DNA of 64,000 bases from UBA5239 sp040394635 (GCA_040394635.1 JBEBRW010000028.1:3858-67857), one strand, 5' to 3'. Counted from the first letter of the stretch, positions 1 through 11,469 are shown. A program made the numbers and translations. The notes: generated by a model from the letters alone, not told the origin.

Positions 1-2
1 CT

Positions 3-188
3 CACGCGATCCTGGTGCTCACCGAATGGAAACAGTTCCGGGATTACGATTTCAAGAAAATATTTGACTCGATGGAAAAACCGGCCTTCATCTTCGACGG
101 CCGCAACATCCTTGATCACAAAGCTCTGTTTGAGTTGGGATTTAATGTCTATCCTCTTGGACAAAAAGAATATTCACACTTAACGTGA
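3..188 (+). CDS. ugd: UDP-glucose 6-dehydrogenase, C-terminal fragment (5' end outside window)
   Basis: The reading frame enters from the left edge and ends at the TGA at 186-188, so only about 61 residues are visible. They contain the ending usual for UDP-glucose/GDP-mannose dehydrogenases: a TEW(K) segment, then FDGRN followed by an ELGFNVYPLG-type strand. Enzymes of this family oxidise UDP-glucose to UDP-glucuronate in the cytoplasm for envelope polysaccharide synthesis. The fragment cannot separate this from the related UDP-N-acetyl or GDP-mannose dehydrogenases, but the GRN(I)-D-LG pattern fits UDP-glucose dehydrogenase best. A 7-bp repeat array begins four bases after the stop codon. 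Confidence 0.75.
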   Translation, partial: HAILVLTEWKQFRDYDFKKIFDSMEKPAFIFDGRNILDHKALFELGFNVYPLGQKEYSHLT

Positions 189-191
189 GTG

Positions 192-226
192 GATAGTTGA
201 CAGTGGACAGTTGACAGTTGACAGTT
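192..226 (+). repeat. Left array of five 7-bp units (GACAGTT family)
   Basis: Five contiguous heptamers can be read: GATAGTT, GACAGTG, then GACAGTT three times. The same units appear in reverse complement at 598-632, on the other side of the four-helix-bundle gene, so the two arrays form the arms of an inverted repeat around one short gene. The array ends just before the ribosome binding site of that gene. Confidence 0.9.
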
Positions 227-239
227 ATGGAGATGGTTA

Positions 240-599
240 ATGATAAATAAGAGCATAGTCGAAGAAAAGAGTTTCAAGTTTGCTGTTCGGATTGTCAAGC
301 TTTATAAGCATATGGGAGATAGCAAGAAGGAATTTGTATTAAGTAAGCAATTATTACGTAGTGGAACAAGTATCGGTGCGAATGTGACGGAAGCATTGCA
401 GGGGCAAAGCAAACGTGATTTTCTGTCCAAAATGAATATTGCGTTGAAAGAAGCAAGCGAAACCCAATATTGGCTGAAATTACTGCATGCCACGGAATTT
501 CTCAGTGATACTGAATATAATTCAATAAATAAGGACAGTCTTGAATTGGTAAAGCTTTTGACCTCAATCGTTAAAACTACCGGTTCAGACCTAAAATAA
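240..599 (+). CDS. Four-helix-bundle protein of the S23 / 23S rRNA intervening-sequence family
   Basis: A 119-residue protein with the family signature: an N-terminal helix with KSF-F-V-YK, the SKQLLRSGTSIGANVTEA turn, then helices with F-KMNIALKEASET-YWL. Family members were first found in 23S rRNA intervening sequences and are related to the Avd accessory protein of diversity-generating retroelements. Their cellular function is largely unknown, though nucleic-acid binding has been proposed. The gene is visibly richer in A+T than its neighbours, which suggests transfer. GGAG at 229-232 precedes the ATG by seven bases. The stop codon TAA (597-599) overlaps the right repeat array. No reverse transcriptase or variable repeat is nearby, so this is not a retroelement cassette. 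Confidence 0.9.
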   Translation: MINKSIVEEKSFKFAVRIVKLYKHMGDSKKEFVLSKQLLRSGTSIGANVTEALQGQSKRDFLSKMNIALKEASETQYWLKLLHATEFLSDTEYNSINKDSLELVKLLTSIVKTTGSDLK

Positions 600-632
600 C
601 TGTCAACTATCAACTATCAACTGTCAACTATA
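598..632 (-). repeat. Right array of 7-bp units, inverted relative to 192-226
   Basis: Units read AACTGTC, AACTATC, AACTATC, AACTGTC and a degraded AACTATA, the reverse complements of GACAGTT and GATAGTT. The first unit overlaps the stop codon of the four-helix-bundle gene. With 192-226 it encloses that gene and nothing else. Confidence 0.9.
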
Positions 633-651
633 AAAAAACGGAGATTAAAAA

Positions 652-1509
652 ATGAGTGTACCTTTTAAGATTGATTTGAACGGTAAAGTCGCGGTTGTTA
701 CCGGCGGCGGCGGCATCCTCTGCAGTGTAATGGCTCAGGCTCTGGCCGAGTGCGGCGCCAAAGTCGCTATCCTCGACCTGCGCGAAGAAAACGCCAAAAA
801 AGCGGCCGATGCCATCAACGCAGCCGGCGGCACCGCCATCGGCGTGGCGGCTAACGTGCTCGAGCGCGAAAGCCTCCAGAATGCTGAAAAAGTCGTCGCT
901 GAAAAGTTCGGCAAGTGCGATATCCTGATCAACGGCGCCGGCGGCAACCATCCGAAAGGCACCACCACCAAGGAATATCTGGAAAAGGCCGATTTGACCG
1001 GCGATATGAAGGAACTGACCACGTTTTTCGAACTCGATCCGTCCGGGATTGAATTCGTGTTCAATCTGAACTTCCTCGGCACGCTGCTGCCGACCCAGGT
1101 GTTCAGCCGCGGCATGGCCGAAGGCAACGGCGGCGTGATCATCAACATTTCGTCGATGAACTCGTTCACCCCGCTGACCAAGATTCCGGCATACTCCGGC
1201 GCTAAGGCCGCGATCAGCAACTTCACCAAATGGCTGGCCGTCCACATGAGCAAGGTCAATATCCGTGTCAACGCGATTGCGCCCGGGTTTTTCGTGACCG
1301 ACCAGAACCGCGCCATGCTGATCAATGCCGACGGTTCGCTGACCGCCCGTGGCCAGAAGATCATTTCCCACACTCCGATGGGCAAGTTCGGCGCTCCGGA
1401 AGATCTCCTCGGCACGCTGCTGTGGCTGGTCGATGACAAGGCCGCCGGATTTGTCAATGGCACCGTGATCCCGGTGGACGGCGCGTTCTCCGCTTATTCG
1501 GGTGTCTGA
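652..1509 (+). CDS. SDR-family D-mannonate/fructuronate-type oxidoreductase
   Basis: A 285-residue classical short-chain dehydrogenase. The Rossmann glycine motif is TGGGGIL near residues 17-23 (modified TGxxxGxG), followed by NGAGG, the catalytic Ser in NISSM, and YSGAK for the catalytic Tyr and Lys. The insert between the glycine motif and the active site (NHPKGTTTKEYL...) and the total length match the SDR-type mannonate oxidoreductases typified by Bacillus YjmF (UxuB), which interconvert D-fructuronate and D-mannonate in hexuronate breakdown. Substrate is inferred. The ribosome binding site is CGGAGATTAAAAA before ATG. The gene overlaps the next by TGATG. Confidence 0.8.
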   Translation: MSVPFKIDLNGKVAVVTGGGGILCSVMAQALAECGAKVAILDLREENAKKAADAINAAGGTAIGVAANVLERESLQNAEKVVAEKFGKCDILINGAGGNHPKGTTTKEYLEKADLTGDMKELTTFFELDPSGIEFVFNLNFLGTLLPTQVFSRGMAEGNGGVIINISSMNSFTPLTKIPAYSGAKAAISNFTKWLAVHMSKVNIRVNAIAPGFFVTDQNRAMLINADGSLTARGQKIISHTPMGKFGAPEDLLGTLLWLVDDKAAGFVNGTVIPVDGAFSAYSGV

Positions 1510-1847
1510 TGATTGACGACCTGATATCGCTCGACCGTATTTATCAATACATCGAGGATACCTTCGCTTTGGAGGGAGAAGATGCCAAGAAGCTGATCGA
1601 GAGCTTCATCGACTACTCCGAAGCGGGGCTGGCCGCCTGCGACAGTACCGGCGGCCGGCAGGAAGCATTGTTGCCAATCGCCGCCACGCTGAAGGAAACC
1701 CCCGCCGGCATCGGCTTCTGGGAATTCCAGCAGGTGGCGAAGAAATTTGAAAAAGCTGTGCAGGACAACGACGAAAACGGCCGGGAGGAAAACTACCGGC
1801 TGATGGTGGTCCTGCTCAGCAGGCTGAAAAATGAGTTCAAAGCGTAG
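1509..1847 (+). CDS. Hpt-like helical protein lacking the phospho-acceptor histidine
   Basis: A 112-residue acidic, all-helical protein starting at the TGATG overlap with the SDR gene. Residues around 55-82 (IAATLKETPAGIGFWEFQQVAKKFE) run parallel to the core of histidine phosphotransfer domains, where the pattern is AHTLKGSAxxIGA-xL--xAxxLE. In this protein the position of the phospho-accepting His carries Ala. If the resemblance is real, it is a non-phosphorylatable Hpt fold that may bind a partner rather than pass phosphate. No two-component gene adjoins it. The assignment rests on pattern similarity over about 28 residues and is tentative; otherwise it is a hypothetical protein. Confidence 0.6.
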   Translation: MIDDLISLDRIYQYIEDTFALEGEDAKKLIESFIDYSEAGLAACDSTGGRQEALLPIAATLKETPAGIGFWEFQQVAKKFEKAVQDNDENGREENYRLMVVLLSRLKNEFKA

Positions 1848-2484
1848 TTTAAAATCGAAGCTGACCTTCATTTACCGGGAACTCTTCAATCTTTATGGAG
1901 AGCCCGGCTGCCCTTTACATCACGATTCGCCGTTTCAGCTGCTGGCGGCGACCATACTTTCCGCTCAATGTACCGACTTGCGGGTCAATCTCGTGACGAA
2001 GGACTTGTTCAAGAAATGGCCGGACGCCAAGTCGCTGAGCAAGGCTGAACCGGAGGATGTCGAGCCTTATATCAAGACCGCCGGGCTGTATCATGCCAAG
2101 GCCGTGAGCCTCGTCGGTTCCGCCCGGAAGATCATGGCGGATTTCGACGGCGAGGTGCCGACGACGATGGAGGAACTGACCGCGCTGCCCGGAGTTGGAC
2201 GCAAAACGGCCAACGTGATTCTCGGCAACGCGTTTGACATCCCGGGATTTCCGGTGGATACCCACGTGCAGCGCCTGGCGGTGCGGCTGGGCATCGCCGA
2301 CATCAAGGACCCGGTCAAAATCGAGAAAATTGTCTGTGCCAGCATCGCCGCGAAGTACTGGACGAATTTCTCGCATCTCCTGATCGTACACGGCCGCCGG
2401 GTTTGCAATGCCCGCAAGCCGCTCTGTGAACAATGCCCGCTGACAGCCGAATGCCGATATTACCGCGAGGAGCACACCGCATGA
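1831..2484 (+). CDS. nth: Endonuclease III (DNA glycosylase/AP lyase)
   Basis: A 217-residue protein of normal length for Nth. It shows the helix-hairpin-helix LPGVGRKTANV with the catalytic Lys, the following VDTHVQRLA containing the catalytic Asp, and the C-terminal 4Fe-4S ligands C-x6-C-x2-C-x5-C in CNARKPLCEQCPLTAEC. It removes oxidised pyrimidines and cleaves abasic sites in base-excision repair. The start lies 17 bases inside the preceding gene, which suggests translational coupling. The end overlaps the acyltransferase start by ATGA. Confidence 0.95.
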   Translation: MSSKRSLKSKLTFIYRELFNLYGEPGCPLHHDSPFQLLAATILSAQCTDLRVNLVTKDLFKKWPDAKSLSKAEPEDVEPYIKTAGLYHAKAVSLVGSARKIMADFDGEVPTTMEELTALPGVGRKTANVILGNAFDIPGFPVDTHVQRLAVRLGIADIKDPVKIEKIVCASIAAKYWTNFSHLLIVHGRRVCNARKPLCEQCPLTAECRYYREEHTA

Positions 2485-3176
2485 ATCCCTTCAAGAAAAT
2501 TTTTCGCAATATCAAGCGTTTTCCGGTCTGGCTCTACTGGCCGCCGGTGCTGCTGCTGAAATTCATGAAAACATTTCTGCTCCGTACCGAAATCCAGGAC
2601 CCGAACGATTACATGAACACGATTTACGGGGCGGTGACGGTGACGTGGCACAACCGGCTGCTGTTTTTCCCGGTGATGTTTCCGGCGCGGCTGCGCAAAC
2701 GGACAATGGCGATCGTGAGTCCGTCGCGCGACGGCCAATACATCGTGGACCTGATTTCCGTGTTGAAGATCAAGAGCCTGCGCGGCTCCTCGAACAAACG
2801 CGGCGCGCAAGTGCAGCTGGAAGCGATCCAGGCGGTGCGCGACGGTTTCTACGTGAGTTTCACGCCGGACGGTCCGCGCGGGCCCAAATACCACATGAAC
2901 AAGGGGCCGATTCACCTGGCGTCCTATTGTCAGGTGCCGTTGATCCCGCTGAGCATCAATTATTCGAATTACTGGCAGATCAAGAGCTGGGACAATTTCC
3001 AGATCCCGAAGCCGTTTTCGAAAGTAACGCTGGTGATTGGCGACCGGATTGACATCCCGAAAGACCTGTCACACGAGGATCTCGAGCATTACCGTGAAGT
3101 CGCCGAGAAAGCCCTGATGGCAATCACATTCGACCCGTTTCCCGCCCCGCCGCCGCGCGTCAAAAAGAAAAAGTGA
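2481..3176 (+). CDS. DUF374-type lysophospholipid acyltransferase-like protein
   Basis: 231 residues from the ATG at 2481, chosen because it forms an ATGA overlap with nth and has GAGGAG about nine bases upstream; an in-frame ATG at 2433 would overlap nth deeply. The N-terminal hydrophobic stretch (VWLYWPPVLLLKF) suggests membrane association. The motifs TWHNRLLFFP, SPSRDGQYI, LRGSSNKRGA and FTPDGPRGPKY belong to the DUF374 branch of the lysophospholipid/lauroyl acyltransferase superfamily, where WHNR replaces the usual HxxxxD. In that group a role in lipid A or phospholipid acylation is suspected. The tail is basic (VKKKK). Confidence 0.88.
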   Translation: MNPFKKIFRNIKRFPVWLYWPPVLLLKFMKTFLLRTEIQDPNDYMNTIYGAVTVTWHNRLLFFPVMFPARLRKRTMAIVSPSRDGQYIVDLISVLKIKSLRGSSNKRGAQVQLEAIQAVRDGFYVSFTPDGPRGPKYHMNKGPIHLASYCQVPLIPLSINYSNYWQIKSWDNFQIPKPFSKVTLVIGDRIDIPKDLSHEDLEHYREVAEKALMAITFDPFPAPPPRVKKKK

Positions 3177-3192
3177 CGCGGGCTTATTTTGG

Positions 3193-3221
3193 TTGTATTG
3201 GGTATCGCGGCATGATATATT
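3193..3221 (+). promoter_or_regulatory. Predicted sigma-70-type promoter for the MFS gene
   Basis: TTGTAT at 3193-3198 and TATATT at 3216-3221 are separated by 17 bases and lie 31 bases upstream of the MFS start. Confidence 0.55.
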
Positions 3222-3252
3222 ATAAGATTATGTCACGCAAAAGTGGTATTTC

Positions 3253-4452
3253 ATGGCGCGCAAACTGGATAATTTCACGCTTCACACATTTGAGGGAGTT
3301 CTGTATATAACTGGCGTAAGTTTCGTCAGTTATGAAACTGTCATGCCTAAAATCGTCGAGTCGCTCGGTGGTTCGCCGATGATGATCTCGCTGACGCCGG
3401 TACTGTTCCTCTTCGCCAGTGCTCTGCCGACGGTGTTCATGGCCGGCTGGTCCGACCGTGTCAAGTACAAACTGCCGTTCCTGAAACCGTTCTGCACGCT
3501 GCAGCGCGTCGCCTTCCTGGTCGTGGCGCTGATCGCCTGGTTCAGCTCCAATACCACGGTGATTGTGTATGCGATTCTGATTGCGGTGATGATGGTGGGA
3601 CTGATCACCGGGATCATCGCGCCGTTCTGGAATTCGATGTGCGGCGACACCGTGCCGCGGCGCTATATTCCGCGGCTGTTTGCGATCCGCCTCGGGATCG
3701 CATCATTTCTCGGGATTTTCGTGGGGATCATGGTCAAATATATCCTGGAATGGTTCCCCGGCAAAAACGGGTTCGGGATTCTGTTCTTCATTGCCGGGGC
3801 GCTGATGCTGGCTTCGGTCTTTTTCATGTACCGGATACGGGAGCCCAAGACGGCAAGCAACAAGCCGTCACGGCTGATGACGATCACGCCGACTTACAAA
3901 GAAGTGCTGCAGAACAAAGATATCATCAATTTCAGTATCGTCCGGGGATTTTTCAGCGCCACTTACATCAGTATCGCCTTTATTCCGGTCAAGATCTGCG
4001 CGGACCTGAACTTGAGCGACAGCTGGCTGGGGATTTTCACCATCATGGTGGTGATCGGGGCCATCGCGGGGAATTTTTTCACGGTTTACTGGAGCAACCA
4101 TTTTCCGCTGAAGTATGCGCAGAGTATTGCACTGGGGTGCTATATGGCGACGTTTATCCTGGCGATGTTCTGTTTCAATATCCCGATGGCGCTGTTCATC
4201 TTTTTCCTTTTCGGCTTTGCCAAGGACTGCTGGAACTCGGTGGCATCGAGCATGATCATCGGGCTGCCGGGTAAGCGATTGCGGGCCAAAGGGAGCGCAT
4301 TCATGGCGATTTCCATGGCACCGCCGCTGTTGATCTGCGGCATGATCGGCGCATGGCTGTACGAACTCAGCGGGACCTACATCGTACCGCTGGCGGCCTC
4401 GGCGCTGCTGATGATCCCCGGCATGTACTACTCAAACCGGATCAACCGCTGA
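3253..4452 (+). CDS. Major facilitator superfamily transporter
   Basis: A 399-residue protein with about 12 hydrophobic segments in two halves separated by a basic central loop (YRIREPKTASNKPSRL). The loop between helices 2 and 3 carries a loose version of the MFS motif (GWSDRVKYK). Nothing in the sequence fixes the substrate. Related PVC-group proteins are often annotated only as MFS transporters, some near sugar genes. It has its own predicted promoter, so it need not belong to the nth operon. No helix appears to be missing. Confidence 0.85.
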   Translation: MARKLDNFTLHTFEGVLYITGVSFVSYETVMPKIVESLGGSPMMISLTPVLFLFASALPTVFMAGWSDRVKYKLPFLKPFCTLQRVAFLVVALIAWFSSNTTVIVYAILIAVMMVGLITGIIAPFWNSMCGDTVPRRYIPRLFAIRLGIASFLGIFVGIMVKYILEWFPGKNGFGILFFIAGALMLASVFFMYRIREPKTASNKPSRLMTITPTYKEVLQNKDIINFSIVRGFFSATYISIAFIPVKICADLNLSDSWLGIFTIMVVIGAIAGNFFTVYWSNHFPLKYAQSIALGCYMATFILAMFCFNIPMALFIFFLFGFAKDCWNSVASSMIIGLPGKRLRAKGSAFMAISMAPPLLICGMIGAWLYELSGTYIVPLAASALLMIPGMYYSNRINR

Positions 4453-4470
4453 GTCCGAGACAATTTTTTC

Positions 4471-4497
4471 ATAGGACGAATGAGGCGTATAGGAGAC
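4471..4497 (-). repeat. Three 9-bp units (ATAGGACGA family)
   Basis: Reads ATAGGACGA, ATGAGGCGT, ATAGGAGAC. In reverse complement the units become (T)CGTCCTAT-like and match the 9-bp repeats inside the protease signal-peptide region at 39731-39768. Together with 4516-4593 it occupies the spacer between the MFS gene and nifJ. Confidence 0.7.
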
Positions 4498-4515
4498 GGC
4501 TGGTAAGCTCAAAAA

Positions 4516-4593
4516 TTTGTCCGACTCGTCTGAAATGTCCGACTCGTCCGGGTTTTAACGGAAACACTTGTCCGACCAATTTGATTTGTCCGA
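4516..4593 (+). repeat. 9-bp repeat array with GTCCGA core
   Basis: Units TTTGTCCGA, CTCGTCTGA, AATGTCCGA, CTCGTCCGG are contiguous at 4516-4551. After a 15-base gap come CTTGTCCGA, CCAATTTGA, TTTGTCCGA at 4567-4593. The orientation is opposite to the 4471-4497 units, so this 4453-4708 spacer holds an imperfect inverted pair with no gene between the arms. I see no other gene or structured RNA in it. Confidence 0.75.
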
Positions 4594-4708
4594 CAAAAAA
4601 TATAAAAGTATCTAAAAGCAGGTTGAATTTTTCCGAAGATGTGATATTGTTCCAGATGGTATTTTATTCTTTGACATTCTAACGCCATTTAAAACTGGAG
4701 GTTTAAAC

Positions 4709-8227
<3,519 letters not shown>

Positions 8228-8253
8228 TTCCGATTACGCTGATCCGAATACCA

Positions 8254-8288
8254 ATCCCGGCCGGAAAACCTCCGGCCGGGATTTTTTT
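8254..8288 (+). terminator. Intrinsic terminator of nifJ
   Basis: A perfect 12-bp stem (ATCCCGGCCGGA / TCCGGCCGGGAT) with a 5-base loop is followed directly by seven T residues, 26 bases after the nifJ stop codon. Confidence 0.95.
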
Positions 8289-8406
8289 GCTATCTATCCC
8301 GGTTGAAAAGCCTTTGGTTACAGTTTATTCATACTTTTATCTTATACTTAGTGCTGTTCAGATGTTTTTAGATGGAACTTTATTTGTACTTTTTGTGTCT
8401 AAAAAC

Positions 8407-8435
8407 TTGACATTTTAAGCATTAACGGTTAAAAT
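8407..8435 (+). promoter_or_regulatory. Predicted promoter of the receptor kinase gene
   Basis: TTGACA at 8407-8412 and TAAAAT at 8430-8435 with a 17-base spacer, 47 bases before the kinase ATG. The ribosome binding site AAGAGGA lies seven bases from the start. Confidence 0.7.
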
Positions 8436-8482
8436 ATGGGAATGAGGGGAATTCGGTAGGTTTTAGTAAAAAGAGGATAAAT

Positions 8483-10642
8483 ATGCCTGATACCAATAGC
8501 AATATTGGAGAGTTTGTCAACTCCGGGGTAATCGTACCCGGAGCAGACGATATTGAGCGCACCACGGAGTTGCTGGAGAGACTCCCGGAGGAAACCGGGG
8601 ACATCGAGTATCTGCTTGGCGACGAGAATTTCGAGGCCGAGTGCCCGGATTTTCGCAGTCGCTTCAAATTCATCTGTTATTTTGCCGCCGGCGGGATGGG
8701 CCAGGTCGGCAAGGCGCGCGACCTGACTTTTGACCGCGTGGTGGCAGTGAAGTCCCTGAAAGAGAAATATCGCAACAACCCCTCCGCAATCAAAGCTTTT
8801 CTCGAGGAATGCCGTCTGAATGCTCAGCTGGACCATCCCTCGATCGTACCCGTTTATGCCATGGGCAAGAACCAGAGCGGCAGCTGGGAAGTGATGATGA
8901 AGATGATCAACGGCGTTTCGCTGGCGGCATTCATCAAGACGACCCGGGAAGCGTACGCTGCCAAAAAGGCGACGTCACGCGAGGAACAGCACGCGATGTT
9001 TTCGCGTCTGGAGTATTTCCTGAAAATTTGCGAAGTGATCGACTACTGCCACAGCCGCAAGATCATTCATGGCGACCTCAAGCCCGAAAATATCATGATG
9101 GGCCAGTACGGCGAGGTGTACGTGATGGACTGGGGCTGTGCCCGTTATGACGGCGCCGTGCCCGAGCGGCTCACCGGGACGCCGAATTACCTGCCCCCCG
9201 AATTCATCAAAAACCGCAAGGTATCGGTCCAGTTGGATATTTATTCGCTCGGCATGCTGCTTTTTGAGCTGGTCACGCTGCAGCGGAGCCGGGGCGACAA
9301 TTCCGGGAGCAAGCACTCCGGCACCGGGGCCACGACCCGGCAGAACATTCACCAGCCGGAGCAATGGCATTTCCAGGATAATATCCCGGTCAAACCGGCG
9401 ATGAAGGCGATTATCAACAAAGCCACGGCAATCGATCCCGGCGACCGTTACCGGAGTGTTACCGAGTTGGCCAACGACGTGCGGCATTTTATTTTCAATG
9501 AAGAAGTTTCCGCATATCCGGACAATTGGTTCCGCGGCAGCATGAGAACAATCTTCGCTAATCCGGTGAAAAGCCTGTTGGTGGTCGGATTCTGCTTTGC
9601 ACTGCTGGCCGGGCTGCTGGCTTATTCGTATCATGAATCCAGTATGTTGAAGCAGAAAAACACCATTGCCATGATGCAGCGGGCCGAGTTCCAGCGTTAT
9701 ACCAATGAACTGGCTTCGGCGGTGGAGAAAAATTTCTTCACTACGCAGGCGCTGCTGATGCTTTATGCGGACAACATGGTCGAGCAGATCCGGAATTTGT
9801 CCAAGCAGAAAGTTTCGTTTTACAGCAATGAGCAGTACAGCAAGCCGGAAACCAGTCCGCCGGATATCCAGAAGTCGACGCTTTACGAACATCCGGTGAC
9901 CGTGAGGAACATCGTGACTTATCCGGCCGGAGGAAAGAGCATCAAGCCTTATCTCAATTTCGAAGAACAGGAGTTTATCCATATCTGCCGGAAAACCGTC
10001 AGCACCGACTTCGATACCCAGGATGTGACCACGGCTATTTTCGGGCGCATTCTGACTTCATACAGCATGCTGAACCGGTTATTTGTCTTTGATCAGAACG
10101 GGACCGGATATAGTTTTCCCGGGACTTACGACCAGCCCGGAACCCCTCAGTATACCGAGCGCTGGCTGAGTGCCGATAACCAGACCCGGGACCGGCAGAT
10201 CAAATGGGGATTTCCCTATGCCGAAAAAAGCGGTGTCTACCGGATTATCGTCCGTTTCCCGATGTTTAACCGCAACGAGGAATATACCGGCATGGCCGGT
10301 TTTGAACTGCGCTGCGAGCAGGTTCTGGAGCCGTTGGCCAAAGCATATGTGGATGATCCGACTCATGGTCTGTATTTCGTCGATACCCGCGGTGGTATTC
10401 CGATCCGGCTCGTCGGCAAAGGTCTGATCATGCCGGACAAAAACGACCAGTACGAGGACGGCATAAGAGGAGCGGAAATCCTGCGCCTGGCTGAGCGGTT
10501 AAAAGGGAATGGCTTCCATCAATTCGAAGTAATAATCGGCGGTAAAAACTGTTTGGTTTCCGGAGCGAAAATCGGCATCATCAACGGAATACTGATCTCA
10601 TTGACCGACTGCGAAGACCTGGATAAACATTATCACGAGTGA
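8483..10642 (+). CDS. Transmembrane Ser/Thr protein kinase with CACHE-like sensor domain
   Basis: A 719-residue PknB-type receptor. The N-terminal kinase (about 58-335) shows the glycine loop AAGGMGQVGKA, the VAVKSLKEKY lysine, HGDLKPENIMMG (catalytic loop, with Gly where most kinases have Arg), VMDWGCAR (DWG instead of DFG) and GTPNYLPPEF. One membrane helix follows near 363-383 (SLLVVGFCFALLAGLLAY). The remaining 330 residues would lie outside the cytoplasmic membrane and resemble a double-CACHE ligand-binding fold, with a helix, then RLFVFDQNGTGYSFP, W...W-FPY, and FPMFN..EEYTGMAGFE. This suggests a small-molecule receptor that controls a cytoplasmic kinase. The HGD form suggests an RD-minus kinase. 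No phosphatase gene is adjacent. Confidence 0.9.
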   Translation: MPDTNSNIGEFVNSGVIVPGADDIERTTELLERLPEETGDIEYLLGDENFEAECPDFRSRFKFICYFAAGGMGQVGKARDLTFDRVVAVKSLKEKYRNNPSAIKAFLEECRLNAQLDHPSIVPVYAMGKNQSGSWEVMMKMINGVSLAAFIKTTREAYAAKKATSREEQHAMFSRLEYFLKICEVIDYCHSRKIIHGDLKPENIMMGQYGEVYVMDWGCARYDGAVPERLTGTPNYLPPEFIKNRKVSVQLDIYSLGMLLFELVTLQRSRGDNSGSKHSGTGATTRQNIHQPEQWHFQDNIPVKPAMKAIINKATAIDPGDRYRSVTELANDVRHFIFNEEVSAYPDNWFRGSMRTIFANPVKSLLVVGFCFALLAGLLAYSYHESSMLKQKNTIAMMQRAEFQRYTNELASAVEKNFFTTQALLMLYADNMVEQIRNLSKQKVSFYSNEQYSKPETSPPDIQKSTLYEHPVTVRNIVTYPAGGKSIKPYLNFEEQEFIHICRKTVSTDFDTQDVTTAIFGRILTSYSMLNRLFVFDQNGTGYSFPGTYDQPGTPQYTERWLSADNQTRDRQIKWGFPYAEKSGVYRIIVRFPMFNRNEEYTGMAGFELRCEQVLEPLAKAYVDDPTHGLYFVDTRGGIPIRLVGKGLIMPDKNDQYEDGIRGAEILRLAERLKGNGFHQFEVIIGGKNCLVSGAKIGIINGILISLTDCEDLDKHYHE

Positions 10643-10647
10643 TCTGA

Positions 10648-11469
10648 TCAGGGAAACTGAAAGCCTTCGATCATATTTTCGGTGTCGAAGGTGGTCCACT
10701 TCATCGCCCGCTCATAGTTCATGAAAGCTTCATTGACGGTGTCTGCCGTGACGGCTTCGCCCTGATACGTCAGCGGCGGCGCGTGGCTCGGCGAATCAAG
10801 CAGGTTCAGCGTTACCGGTCCCGGGATTTTGAATGGCGCAATCTGGTCCTTCCGGGCCAGGCCGCGTTTGACGGCTTCGGCGATGACTTCGCAGGCGCGT
10901 GCAGGAATCAACGAACAGGCCTGATACGGCGACAGCGCCTGCTTGACCACGGCGGTTTCGATGCCGGGGATTTTTCCGCTGATTTCGGCGGCAATCTTGT
11001 CGTCGCCGCTCATCATGACCGTGGGGATGCCGAGGTCGCCGGCGATGGCGGCGGCCATGGAGCCCTCGCTCAGAAACATTTCACCGTTGTTCACGTCCCA
11101 TTTCGAATGCGGGATAATCGCCTTCGGAGTACCGGCCATGGCATGCATGCCGATCAGCACCATGGCGTCGAACGACGAATCCAGCAGCGGCAGCCAGTGA
11201 GGCCCGCTGCAGTTCCGGCCGTGAATGATCCGGCAGCGCGGATCAAGGTCCTCGAAAATGATGTTATAACCGCTGCCGTGGTTGTCGTTGACCACCACTT
11301 CGGCGGCACCGGCCTCAAAAGCGGCATTGACCGCGGCATTGACCTCGGCGGTCAGCAGGCGGTACATCCGGTGGCGGTGCTGAATATTCTCATAATTCGG
11401 GTTGGAACGGTTCTCCTGGTAGCAGAACCCCGCTACGCCTTCGATATCGGTCTGGACGTAAACTTTCAT
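10648..11469 (-). CDS. M55 family D-aminopeptidase (DppA-like)
   Basis: 273 residues from the ATG at 11469; a GTG four codons upstream (11481) is also possible, but family members begin MK(V/L)Y. Motifs: TDIEGVAGF (Asp and Glu metal ligands), NDNHGSGYN and GMHAMAGT (His ligands), and the conserved GEMFLSEGSMAAA segment. DppA is a zinc, self-compartmentalising peptidase that releases D-amino acids from D-Ala-containing peptides, linking it to cell-wall peptide recycling. It starts nine bases downstream of the lipoprotein stop codon, so the two are probably co-transcribed. It converges with the kinase gene with only five bases between the stop codons. Confidence 0.9.
   Translation of the reverse strand: MKVYVQTDIEGVAGFCYQENRSNPNYENIQHRHRMYRLLTAEVNAAVNAAFEAGAAEVVVNDNHGSGYNIIFEDLDPRCRIIHGRNCSGPHWLPLLDSSFDAMVLIGMHAMAGTPKAIIPHSKWDVNNGEMFLSEGSMAAAIAGDLGIPTVMMSGDDKIAAEISGKIPGIETAVVKQALSPYQACSLIPARACEVIAEAVKRGLARKDQIAPFKIPGPVTLNLLDSPSHAPPLTYQGEAVTADTVNEAFMNYERAMKWTTFDTENMIEGFQFP

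Noticed and set aside
240..599. Diversity-generating retroelement with Avd
   Set aside because: No reverse transcriptase, template repeat or variable repeat is near the S23-like gene.
192..632. Repeat arrays considered as a CRISPR array
   Set aside because: Units are 7 bp and contiguous with no spacers, and no cas gene is present.
4453..4708. Riboswitch or leader RNA before nifJ
   Set aside because: The spacer is explained by 9-bp repeats. No riboswitch consensus was recognised.
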